In this document: positions 11,002 to 18,960 of the stretch, in pieces
Position numbering within the stretch: the stretch's first letter is position 1
Layout: every line of letters begins with the position of its first letter
Notes under the pieces: generated by a model
What the model was told of the DNA's origin: nothing
The model's input: only the letters and a program-made list of their open reading frames with translations
Database searches by the model: none
Program-made: the position numbers and the translations under genes
DNA from: Marinimicrobium sp038419845
GTDB taxonomy: Bacteria > Pseudomonadota > Gammaproteobacteria > Pseudomonadales > Cellvibrionaceae
Length of the DNA: 64,000 bases
Reading direction: 5' to 3'
Assembly (NCBI RefSeq): GCF_038419845.1
Contig: NZ_JBCAQT010000016.1
Span: forward strand, 54,533 to 118,532

Positions 11002-12414
11002 ATGAGCCACCAGTCAGAACTGATTGAAACCGATATCGATGCCTACCTCGCCCAGCACGAGCAGAAAGAGCTGCTGCGCTTTCTCACCTGCGGCAGCGTG
11101 GACGATGGCAAAAGCACCCTGATTGGCCGGTTGCTGCACGACTCCAAAATGATCTACGAAGATCAGTTGGCGTCTGTCGGCGCCGACAGCAGCAAATACG
11201 GAACCACGGGTGAGAAAGTCGACCTGGCCCTGCTGGTGGATGGCCTGCAGGCCGAGCGGGAGCAGGGCATCACCATTGATGTGGCCTATCGCTACTTCTC
11301 CACCTCCAAGCGCAAATTCATCATCGCCGACACCCCGGGGCACGAACAGTACACCCGCAACATGGCGACCGGCGCTTCCACCTGTGATCTGGCCATCATC
11401 CTGATTGATGCGCGTCACGGCGTCATGACCCAGACCCGCCGTCACAGTTACATCGCCTCTCTGCTGGGCATCAAGAACATCGTGGTGGCCATCAACAAGA
11501 TGGACCTGGAAGGCTTCAGTGAAGAAGTGTACGAGAATATCAAGGCGGACTACCTGAATTTCGCCGACAAGATTGCCATGCCCGACGTCCAGTTCGTGCC
11601 CATCTCGGCGCTGGAAGGGGATAACGTGGTAAACCGCAGCGAGCGCTCGCCCTGGTACACCGGCCAGACACTGATGGAAATTCTGGAGAACGCGCCGGTT
11701 CTGTCTGCGCGCAATTTCACCGACTTCCGTCTGCCCGTGCAGTACGTGAACCGCCCGAACCTGAACTTCCGCGGTTTCTGCGGCACCATCGCCTCCGGTG
11801 TTGTAAAGCCCGGTGATAAGGTGAAAGTGCTGCCCTCGGGTAAAACCAGCGAAGTGGAATCCATTGTCACCTTTGACGGTGATCTTCAGGAAGCCTTTGC
11901 CGATCAGGCCGTCACCCTGACCCTGAAAGACGAGATCGATGTCAGCCGCGGCGACATGATCGTGCATGCGGACGACAAGGTGACGCAGACCAATCACCTC
12001 AAGGCGCACATCGTCTGGATGAACGAAGACCCCGGTCACACCGGCAAGGAGTATCTGTTCAAGTTTGCCAGCAAGGTGACCACCGGCAGCATCGAGGAAG
12101 TCGATTACCGCATTGACGTCAACACCCAGGAGCACAAGCCCTCGGACAAACTTCAATTGAACGACATTGCGGTGGCCGATGTTACCCTCAGTCAGCCCAT
12201 CGTGGTCGATGCCTATCCGAGCCATCGCATGACCGGCTCGTTCATCGTCATCGACCGCCTGACCAACCTCACGGTCGGCGCCGGCATGGTGATCCAGGGC
12301 CTGAAGGGCACCAAAACCCAGAACAAGCACTACAGCGAATTTGAGCTGGAACTGAATGCGTTTGTGCGCAAGCATTACCCGCACTGGGGCGCCAAAGATA
12401 TCTCCAAGCTCTGA
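11002..12414 (+). CDS. cysN: Sulfate adenylyltransferase subunit 1 (GTPase)
   Basis: GTPase subunit that drives APS synthesis by CysD; 470 residues, so the stand-alone CysN form without a fused CysC APS-kinase domain. Domains: GTP-binding (P-loop GSVDDGKST at 31-39, DTPGHEQYTRNM, and NKMDL for guanine specificity), then EF-Tu-like beta-barrel domains 2 and 3. ATG 11002 is the only plausible start. No cysC is seen nearby, so APS kinase or APS reductase must be encoded elsewhere. Confidence 0.96.
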   Translation: MSHQSELIETDIDAYLAQHEQKELLRFLTCGSVDDGKSTLIGRLLHDSKMIYEDQLASVGADSSKYGTTGEKVDLALLVDGLQAEREQGITIDVAYRYFSTSKRKFIIADTPGHEQYTRNMATGASTCDLAIILIDARHGVMTQTRRHSYIASLLGIKNIVVAINKMDLEGFSEEVYENIKADYLNFADKIAMPDVQFVPISALEGDNVVNRSERSPWYTGQTLMEILENAPVLSARNFTDFRLPVQYVNRPNLNFRGFCGTIASGVVKPGDKVKVLPSGKTSEVESIVTFDGDLQEAFADQAVTLTLKDEIDVSRGDMIVHADDKVTQTNHLKAHIVWMNEDPGHTGKEYLFKFASKVTTGSIEEVDYRIDVNTQEHKPSDKLQLNDIAVADVTLSQPIVVDAYPSHRMTGSFIVIDRLTNLTVGAGMVIQGLKGTKTQNKHYSEFELELNAFVRKHYPHWGAKDISKL

Positions 12415-12429
12415 GGTATCTTTAGCAAT

Positions 12430-12473
12430 CAGACGACACGGTCGCACCGGAAACGGGGCGACCGTGTCGTCTG
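12430..12473. terminator. Strong 16-bp hairpin after cysN
   Basis: Perfect 16-bp inverted repeat, 12430-12445 with 12458-12473 (CAGACGACACGGTCGC arm), around a 12-nt loop, 15 nt after the cysN stop. No T tract follows, so it may stabilise the mRNA 3' end or be a non-canonical terminator. Confidence 0.5.
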
Positions 12474-12484
12474 ACTCTCCTGAT

Positions 12485-12505
12485 GTAGGGTGGGCTCCGC
12501 CCACC
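12485..12505 (+). repeat. REP after cysN
   Basis: GTAG foot plus GGTGGGCTCCGCCCACC, 12 nt after the cysN hairpin. Confidence 0.85.
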
Positions 12506-12703
12506 AATTTGCCCACCCCTGTAATTTCTCACGCCACCAACCCGTGAACCCGCTCACATTTAACGCAAATGTAAGAAATTTCCTACAGGCTTTTCAGACA
12601 AACCGGACTGGAGCCGGGCAGGGGAGTTTTCTTACCCTGCGCACACACGCAGTCGGGAAGTCGCGTGTAAAACCAATCCATACTTTTGCAAAAGGAGTTC
12701 ACC

Positions 12704-12967
12704 ATGAAAACCATCCTTTCTTTCGTTTGTTCCCTCGTGCTGCTGTTCAGTGCCTCCCTGGCTCTGGCCGACGAAGCGGTCAATCTCAACGCCGCCGATG
12801 TCGAACAGCTCGCGCAACTGGACGGAATCGGTGAGGTAAAGGCGCAGGCGATTGTGGCCTGGCGTGAGGAGAACGGCGAGTTTGTCAGCGTCGAGCAGTT
12901 GGCTGAAGTCGACGGCATTGGTGAAGCCACTATCGACGCCAATCGCGACGCCATGACGTTGGAATGA
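12704..12967 (+). CDS. ComEA-like helix-hairpin-helix protein
   Basis: Small exported protein of 87 residues. A signal peptide (MKTILSFVCSLVLLFSASLA, cleavage about residue 22) is followed by a single ComEA-type double helix-hairpin-helix domain: VNLNAADVEQLAQLDGIG and VDGIGEATIDANR. Such one-domain proteins are periplasmic DNA-binding relatives of the competence protein ComEA. Start ATG 12704 has an excellent AAAGGAG at 12691-12697; a slightly longer frame exists but lacks a ribosome site. pyrF is downstream, a common pairing in gammaproteobacteria. A role in DNA uptake is inferred, not shown; two hairpins follow the gene. Confidence 0.88.
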   Translation: MKTILSFVCSLVLLFSASLALADEAVNLNAADVEQLAQLDGIGEVKAQAIVAWREENGEFVSVEQLAEVDGIGEATIDANRDAMTLE

Positions 12968-13038
12968 TTTGACGCTGCAATTTAGCGTCAAATTTGCTTT
13001 AATAGCGGCCCGGGCTCGAACGAGACCCGGGCCTTTTT
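12968..13038 (+). terminator. Tandem terminator hairpins after the comEA-like gene
   Basis: First hairpin 12968-12992: 9-bp stem TTTGACGCT/AGCGTCAAA followed by TTTGCTTT. Second 13007-13038: GGCCCGGG-type stem around GAAC with five Ts. The second is a canonical intrinsic terminator, so pyrF probably has its own promoter or depends on read-through. Confidence 0.8.
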
Positions 13039-13067
13039 ATGTCGAGTCAGGTTGAGAGAGAAACACT

Positions 13068-13775
13068 ATGCCCACACCCGATGCGCCCAGAATCATCGTT
13101 GCCATGGACTATGACAACGCGGGTGATTGTATGACCATGGCTCGTCGCCTGTCTCCCGAGGTCTGTCGACTCAAGGTCGGCAAAGAGCTGTTTACCCGGG
13201 GCGGACCGGCCGTGGTGGAACAGCTGGTCGAGCTTGGCTTCGACGTCTTCCTGGACCTGAAATTTCACGATATCCCCAACACCGTGGCCGGGGCCGTCAA
13301 AGCGGCGGCTGACCTGGGTGTCTGGATGGTCAATGTGCACGCCAGCGGGGGCGAGCGCATGATGGTGGCCGCGCGCGAAGCGCTGGACAAACAGTCCGGG
13401 CGACGCCCTCTGCTGATTGGCGTGACCGTGCTGACCAGCATGACAGAAGAAGATTTGCGTGCCACGGGGGTGTCGAGAGACCCCCTGGCACAGGTCCTGC
13501 ATCTGGCAACCCTGAGTCATCAAAGCGGCCTGGACGGTGTGGTATGCTCGGCACAAGAGGCGGGCACCCTGCGCGATCGGCTCGGTGAGGACTTCTGTCT
13601 GGTGACGCCCGGCATTCGACCGGCCGACAGCGCCGCTGACGATCAGCGCCGGACCCTGACGCCGGAGCAGGCCATTGCCGCCGGCAGCCACTACCTGGTG
13701 GTGGGCCGGCCCATCACCCGGGCGCCCGACCCGGTGGCGCGCTGCCGCGAGATTGCCGAGAGCATCCGGGTATAG
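13068..13775 (+). CDS. pyrF: Orotidine 5'-phosphate decarboxylase
   Basis: Last step of UMP synthesis (OMP to UMP); 235 residues. Shows IIVAMDYDN at the first strand, the catalytic DLKFHDIPNT (Asp-Lys-x-x-Asp charge network), VNVHASGG, GVTVLTSM and TPGIRP, then VVGRPITRAPDP near the phosphate site. Length is normal for the short bacterial PyrF class. In Pseudomonas relatives pyrF lies downstream of rpsA-ihfB; here it is upstream of cmk and far from rpsA. Confidence 0.96.
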   Translation: MPTPDAPRIIVAMDYDNAGDCMTMARRLSPEVCRLKVGKELFTRGGPAVVEQLVELGFDVFLDLKFHDIPNTVAGAVKAAADLGVWMVNVHASGGERMMVAAREALDKQSGRRPLLIGVTVLTSMTEEDLRATGVSRDPLAQVLHLATLSHQSGLDGVVCSAQEAGTLRDRLGEDFCLVTPGIRPADSAADDQRRTLTPEQAIAAGSHYLVVGRPITRAPDPVARCREIAESIRV

Positions 13776-13843
13776 CGGGAGAGCATTGTCGAGCCCCGAA
13801 ACAGCCCGATGAAACACGAGACCGAAAGAGGATCTGACCGATT

Positions 13844-14527
13844 TTGAGCGAACCCCAACGCATCCCCGTTATCGCCATTGACGGCCCCAGTGGCGCCGGC
13901 AAGGGCACCCTCAGCCGCCTCGTGGCCAACCGTCTGGGCTACCACCTGCTCGATAGTGGGGCGCTGTACCGACTCACCGCCCTGGCGGCGATGCAGGCGG
14001 GCGCCGACCTGGGCGATGCGGAAGCCACCGCCGAGGTCGCCCGTCATCTCAATGTCCGTTTTGACGCCGCAGGTGACGAAACCGCTGTTATACTCAATGA
14101 AGAGGATGTGTCCAACGCCATCCGCACCGAGGCGGTCGGCATGAACGCCTCCAGGGTCGCGGCCTATCCGCCGGTGCGCGAGGCGCTGTTGCAGCGTCAG
14201 CGCGACTTCCGGCAGGCTCCGGGTCTGGTCGCCGACGGCCGGGATATGGGGACCACCGTGTTTCCGGATGCGGAGGTCAAGATCTTCCTGACCGCCAGCG
14301 CTGAGGCGCGTGCCGAGCGGCGCTACCTCCAGTTGCTGGAAAAGGGCGAGAAGGTGGACATGGAAGCCCTGGTAAAGGACATTCGCGATCGGGACCAACG
14401 CGACAGCGAGCGGAGCGTGTCGCCGCTCAAACCCGCCAGGGACGCGTACGAACTGGACAGCACGGAGCTGGGTATCGACCAGGTGCTGGAACAGATTCTC
14501 AACCGGGTGGCCCAATCCCGGCAATAG
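13844..14527 (+). CDS. cmk: Cytidylate kinase
   Basis: Phosphorylates CMP and dCMP; 227 residues. P-loop IDGPSGAGKGTL, the CMP-binding LLDSGALYR, DGRDMGTTVFPDA and the LID-region RDQRDSERSVSPLKPA are all present. The start is TTG 13844 (SEPQRIPVIAIDG follows) with AGAGGA at 13827-13832; no ATG lies at a suitable position. Usually cmk is directly followed by rpsA; here manB, galU and manC intervene. Confidence 0.94.
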   Translation: MSEPQRIPVIAIDGPSGAGKGTLSRLVANRLGYHLLDSGALYRLTALAAMQAGADLGDAEATAEVARHLNVRFDAAGDETAVILNEEDVSNAIRTEAVGMNASRVAAYPPVREALLQRQRDFRQAPGLVADGRDMGTTVFPDAEVKIFLTASAEARAERRYLQLLEKGEKVDMEALVKDIRDRDQRDSERSVSPLKPARDAYELDSTELGIDQVLEQILNRVAQSRQ

Positions 14528-14599
14528 CAGCGCAAGACAACGGGTGGGGCGACCTGAACGTTGTTTGCGACAACACATGATTGGATGGATGGAACGAAG

Positions 14600-15955
14600 A
14601 TGAAACTGACCTGCTTCAAAGCCTACGATATTCGCGGCCAACTGGGCGAAGAACTGAACGAAGACATCGTCTATCGTATCGGCCGCGCCTTTGCCGAATA
14701 CCTCAAGCCCAAAACCGTCGTGGTGGGCGGCGATGTCCGCGAAACCAGCGAAACCCTCAAAGACGCCGTGGCGCGCGGCCTGCGCGATGCGGGCACCGAT
14801 GTGATCGACATCGGCCTGTGCGGCACCGAAGAAATCTACTTCGCCACCAGTCACCTGAAAACCGACGGCGGCATCGTGGTGACCGCCAGCCATAACCCCA
14901 TCGACTATAACGGCATGAAGATGGTGCGCGAGGGCTCGCGCCCGATCAGCGGCGACACTGGCCTGAACGACATCCAGGCCATGGCCGAAGCCGGCAACTT
15001 CCCGATGGTCGACGAAAGCAAGCGCGGCAGCTACCGCAAAGAGTCCATCCTCGACGATTACGTTCAACACCTGCTGAGCTACATCGACAAGGACCAGCTC
15101 AAGCCCCTGAAGCTGGTCGTGAACGCCGGCAATGGCGCGGCCGGCCACGTCATCGATGCCATCGAGCCGCATCTGCCGATGATCGAATTCATCAAGGTCC
15201 ACCACGAGCCGGACCCCACCTTTCCCAACGGCATACCCAATCCGCTGCTGCGTGAAAACCGCGCCGCCACCAGCGACGCCGTGATCAAGCACGGTGCCGA
15301 CATGGGCGTGGCCTGGGACGGGGACTTCGACCGCTGCTTCCTGTTTGACGAGAAGGGCGATTTCACCGAGGGCTACTACATCGTCGGCCTGCTGGCCGAA
15401 GCCTTCCTGCTGAAAGTACCGGGCAGCAAAATTATCCACGACCCGCGCCTGACCTGGAACACCATCGACATCTGCGAAAAGCACGGCGGCACCGCCATCC
15501 AGTCAAAAACCGGCCACTCCTTCATCAAAGAGCGCATGCGCAGCGAAGACGCCATCTACGGCGGCGAAATGAGCGCCCACCACTACTTCCGTGACTTCGC
15601 CTACTGCGACAGCGGCATGATCCCCTGGCTGCTGGTCGCCGAGCTGATCGGCCGCAAAGGCCAAACCCTGTCGCAACAGCTGGAAGACTGCATCTCGCGC
15701 TTCCCCTCACCGGGCGAAATCAACAGCACAGTAGACGATGCCGCCGCCGCGATCGACCGCGTCTACGAACAGTACAAAGACCAGGCCAACAACATCGACC
15801 GCACCGACGGCGTCACCATGGAATTCGACAACTGGCGCTTCAACCTGCGCATGTCCAACACCGAACCGGTAGTGCGCTTGAACGCCGAAAGCCGCGGTGA
15901 TAAAAAACTGGTACAGGAAAAAACCGACGAAATACTGGCGCTGTTGAATCAATAA
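14600..15955 (+). CDS. manB: Phosphomannomutase (ManB/CpsG type)
   Basis: Interconverts mannose-6-P and mannose-1-P for GDP-mannose; 451 residues. Alpha-D-phosphohexomutase domains I-IV are visible: catalytic phosphoserine loop TASHNPIDYNG, metal loop WDGDFDRCF, substrate loop GGEMSAHHYF, and phosphate-binding SNTEPVVRLN. It is close to enterobacterial CpsG/ManB over its whole length (N-terminus MKLTCFKAYDIRGQLGEELN). ATG 14600 is chosen over an in-frame start 13 codons upstream, which adds non-homologous residues. Followed by galU and manC, forming a nucleotide-sugar cluster. Confidence 0.95.
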   Translation: MKLTCFKAYDIRGQLGEELNEDIVYRIGRAFAEYLKPKTVVVGGDVRETSETLKDAVARGLRDAGTDVIDIGLCGTEEIYFATSHLKTDGGIVVTASHNPIDYNGMKMVREGSRPISGDTGLNDIQAMAEAGNFPMVDESKRGSYRKESILDDYVQHLLSYIDKDQLKPLKLVVNAGNGAAGHVIDAIEPHLPMIEFIKVHHEPDPTFPNGIPNPLLRENRAATSDAVIKHGADMGVAWDGDFDRCFLFDEKGDFTEGYYIVGLLAEAFLLKVPGSKIIHDPRLTWNTIDICEKHGGTAIQSKTGHSFIKERMRSEDAIYGGEMSAHHYFRDFAYCDSGMIPWLLVAELIGRKGQTLSQQLEDCISRFPSPGEINSTVDDAAAAIDRVYEQYKDQANNIDRTDGVTMEFDNWRFNLRMSNTEPVVRLNAESRGDKKLVQEKTDEILALLNQ

Positions 15956-15967
15956 ATGACAGTTTTG

Positions 15968-16122
15968 GCGGATGCGCCTCCGGCTCCGAAACGTCGGACC
16001 GATCCCCCCTACGGTCGGATCTGTAGGGCGGATAAGCTGTAAGCGCATCCGCCAAAGGCCAGGCACCAAGGTTTGTGTAGGGCGGATCGGTCCGACGTTT
16101 CGGAGCCAAAGGCGCATCCGCC
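15968..16122. repeat. REP cluster between manB and galU, two copies with the 20-nt loop cassette
   Basis: 15968-16012 (minus) and 16077-16122 (plus) are GGCGGAT...ATCCGCC REPs whose loop carries the palindromic 20-mer TCCGAAACGTCGGACCGATC (15985-16004 and, inverted, 16085-16104). Between them is a standard copy, 16023-16053 (plus). All have GTAG at the foot except the first, whose foot reads GTAGGGGGG. The 252-bp gap holds nothing else but a galU leader. Confidence 0.85.
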
Positions 16123-16207
16123 GTAACCCTGACCAAACCGTCTGACACAGCGAGTACCGTTCAGTCCTCGAACCTGACCCTGATTCAAATACTCAAAGGA
16201 GTAAGTA

Positions 16208-17092
16208 ATGCAGATCAAAAAAGCCGTCATACCCGTTGCCGGCCTGGGCACACGCATGCTGCCCGCCACCAAAGCCATCCCCAAAGAAATGCTGCCCGTC
16301 GTCGACCGCCCCCTCATCCAATACGTCATTGAAGAAGCGGCGGCCGCGGGCATCAAAGAAATCGTCCTCGTCACCCACGCCAGCAAAAACTCCGTCGAAA
16401 ACCACTTCGACACCAGCTTTGAACTCGAAGCCCAGCTCGAAGCGCGCCTCAAGCGCTCACTGCTCGAAGAAGTGCGCTCCATCACACCGCCGGGGCTCAC
16501 CATCATCTCCGTCCGCCAGGCCGAAGCCAAAGGCCTGGGCCACGCCATCCTGTGTGCGCGCCCCGTGGTCGGTGAAGAACCCTTTGCCGTCATGCTGCCC
16601 GACGTGCTGGTCGACAAACACTTCTGCAACCTGCGCACCGACAACCTGGCCGGCATGACCCGCCGTTTCAACGAAACCGGCAACAGCCAGATCCTTGTCG
16701 AAGAAGTGCCCTGGGAGAAAGTCAACAAATACGGCGTGGTCGATTGCGATGGCGCCGATCTGAAGCAGGGCGAATATGCACCGGTCAAAGGCATGGTGGA
16801 AAAACCCGAGCGCGACGTGGCCCCCTCCAACATGGCCATCGTCGGTCGCTACGTACTGTCCAAGTCGACCTGGGACCTGCTGGCCAAAACCCAGCCCGGT
16901 GCCGGCGGAGAAATCCAGCTGACCGACTCGCTCGATGCGCTGGTCACCGATGAAACCGTCGAAGCCTATCGGCTGACCGGCCGAAGCCACGACTGCGGCT
17001 CCAAGCTGGGCTACATGAAGGCCAATGTCGAATACGGCGTGCGGCACAGTGAGCTGGGTGCCGATTTCGACGAATACCTGAAAAACCGATAA
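16208..17092 (+). CDS. galU: UTP-glucose-1-phosphate uridylyltransferase
   Basis: Makes UDP-glucose from UTP and glucose-1-P; 294 residues. Nucleotidyltransferase signature VAGLGTRMLPATKAIPKEML, the KGLGHAILCA motif, metal-site PDVLVD and EKPERD substrate loop are present. A good AAAGGAG lies at 16196-16202, 5 nt before the ATG. Its place between manB and manC suggests shared use in exopolysaccharide or LPS precursor supply; no glycosyltransferase or export gene is in the window. Confidence 0.96.
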   Translation: MQIKKAVIPVAGLGTRMLPATKAIPKEMLPVVDRPLIQYVIEEAAAAGIKEIVLVTHASKNSVENHFDTSFELEAQLEARLKRSLLEEVRSITPPGLTIISVRQAEAKGLGHAILCARPVVGEEPFAVMLPDVLVDKHFCNLRTDNLAGMTRRFNETGNSQILVEEVPWEKVNKYGVVDCDGADLKQGEYAPVKGMVEKPERDVAPSNMAIVGRYVLSKSTWDLLAKTQPGAGGEIQLTDSLDALVTDETVEAYRLTGRSHDCGSKLGYMKANVEYGVRHSELGADFDEYLKNR

Positions 17093-17124
17093 CTGACAAC
17101 CGCCAAGAGAAGAGACCGATTCCT

Positions 17125-18537
17125 TTGATTATTCCCGTTATCCTGGCCGGCGGCTCGGGCTCACGCCTCTGGCCGCTCTCGCGCAAGCACTACCCCAAGC
17201 AGCTGCTCAAGCTGTTTGGCGACAGCACCATGCTCCAGCAGACCCTGCTGCGGCTGAACGGCGTGAGCGACCTGGGCGAGCCCATCGTGGTCTGCAACGA
17301 AGAGCACCGCTTCATGGTGGCCGAGCAGCTGCACGAAATAGGGCAGACCCGGGCCTCCATCCTGCTCGAGCCGGTCGCGCGCAATACCGCGCCCGCGCTG
17401 GCACTGGCGGCGGTCAAGGCCCGCTCCCTGGTGGACAACCCGATTCTGCTGGTGCTGGCCGCCGATCACATGATCCAGGACATCGAGTCGTTTCACCGCT
17501 CCATCGACCAGGCCGTGCGCGCCGCAAAGACCGACCAACTGGTGACCTTTGGCGTTCAGCCCACCCGGCCGGAAACCGGCTATGGCTATATCAAGGCCCG
17601 GGCCGAGTCGCCCGGCGCCGAGAGCCACCCGGTGGAAGAGTTCGCCGAAAAGCCGGATCTGGCCACCGCCGAGCGCTATCTGGCCGAGGGTGGCTACTAC
17701 TGGAACAGCGGCATGTTCGTGTTCCGGGCCCAGTCGTTTCTGGAAGAGCTTCAGCATTACTCCCCCGGCGTGCTGGACTCGGCGCAACTGGCCTTCGAGC
17801 GCGCCACCGTGGATCTGGACTTTGTCCGGATTGACCGCGACGCCTTCGCCGAAGCGCCGGACATCTCCATTGACTACGCGGTCATGGAGAAGAGCCAGCG
17901 GGTGGTGTGCGTACCATTTACCGCCGGCTGGAGCGATGTGGGCTGCTGGCAATCCTACTGGGAGCTGTCGGACAAGGACGCCAATGGCAACAGCTTTGTG
18001 GGCGACAGCATCGATATCGATTCCACCGATACCCTGGTGTTCTCGCACGACAAGCTGGTGGCCACCATCGGCGTCAACAACCTGATGGTCATCAATACCC
18101 CCGACGCGGTGCTGGTGGCGGACAAGGGCTCCGCCCAGCAGGTCAAGAAGGTCATTGCCGAGATCGAGCGGCAGAACCGCACCGAGCACCTCCAGCACCG
18201 GGAAGTCTACCGCCCCTGGGGCTGCTACGACTCGGTGGACGAGGGCACCCGCTACCAGGTCAAGCGCATCACGGTAAAGCCGGGCGCCAGCCTGTCACGC
18301 CAGATGCACTACCACCGGGCCGAGCACTGGGTCGTGGTCAAGGGCACTGCCAAAGTGGAGTTGGACGACCAGGTCCGCCTCCTGTCCGAGAACGAGTCGA
18401 CCTTCATCCCCGTGGGCACCCGCCACCGGCTGAGCAACCCGGGCAAGATCCCCCTGGAAATCATCGAAGTCCAGTCCGGCCCCTACCTGGGCGAAGACGA
18501 CATCCAGCGCTTCGACGACAACTACGGGCGGGTCTGA
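17125..18537 (+). CDS. manC: Mannose-1-phosphate guanylyltransferase / mannose-6-phosphate isomerase
   Basis: Bifunctional type II enzyme, 470 residues. The N-terminal pyrophosphorylase (residues 1 to about 340) has ILAGGSGSRLWPLSRKHYPK and FAEKPD; the C-terminal cupin isomerase (about 350-470) has RPWGCYDSVDEGTRYQVKRI, MHYHRAEHWVVVKG and FIPVGTRHRL. It gives both fructose-6-P to mannose-6-P and mannose-1-P to GDP-mannose, which with manB completes GDP-mannose synthesis. The start is TTG 17125 (IIPVILAGG follows), preceded by AGAGAAGAGA; no nearby ATG fits. The gene begins 32 nt after galU. Confidence 0.95.
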   Translation: MIIPVILAGGSGSRLWPLSRKHYPKQLLKLFGDSTMLQQTLLRLNGVSDLGEPIVVCNEEHRFMVAEQLHEIGQTRASILLEPVARNTAPALALAAVKARSLVDNPILLVLAADHMIQDIESFHRSIDQAVRAAKTDQLVTFGVQPTRPETGYGYIKARAESPGAESHPVEEFAEKPDLATAERYLAEGGYYWNSGMFVFRAQSFLEELQHYSPGVLDSAQLAFERATVDLDFVRIDRDAFAEAPDISIDYAVMEKSQRVVCVPFTAGWSDVGCWQSYWELSDKDANGNSFVGDSIDIDSTDTLVFSHDKLVATIGVNNLMVINTPDAVLVADKGSAQQVKKVIAEIERQNRTEHLQHREVYRPWGCYDSVDEGTRYQVKRITVKPGASLSRQMHYHRAEHWVVVKGTAKVELDDQVRLLSENESTFIPVGTRHRLSNPGKIPLEIIEVQSGPYLGEDDIQRFDDNYGRV

Positions 18538-18960
18538 CCCCGGCAGCGGCGGATGCGCTTGACGCTTATCCGCCCTACGGATGAATTGGGTGGCTGTGGA
18601 TGCGCTTGATTGTCCGAAACGTCGGACCGATCCACCCTGCGGATCCCGCCGTGGTATACGTAGGGCGGATAAGCGTCAAGCGCATCCGCCACAACCCAAA
18701 GCCTCCTCCACACCCCAAACCGCCCGCAATCCCACACCACCCTTGATTCCCACCCCCGAATCTGCTAGCCTGCCGCGCTTGCTGGACAGTGTATTTGTCC
18801 TGACCGGCATCGGTGGGCCTACTTTAACAACCGCCAGCACGGGAGTAGCCCCCACTGTTCATTCACCGGCCCGTACCACTGGCAGTACGGTAAACCCGGC
18901 CAATGCCCGCACCAACAGAACTCGCGGCGCAACCGGGTAACTAAACAGGTAGCTTTATTA
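18538..18960. other. manC/rpsA intergenic region with three REP-like palindromes and the rpsA leader
   Basis: 423 bp. REPs: 18548-18578 (minus), 18660-18690 (plus), and between them a degenerate copy 18596-18640 that contains the 20-mer TCCGAAACGTCGGACCGATC at 18613-18632. From about 18770 to 18960 the sequence should contain the rpsA promoter and leader; I see no clear -10/-35. A short plus-strand ORF across this stretch does not look like a gene. Confidence 0.65.
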
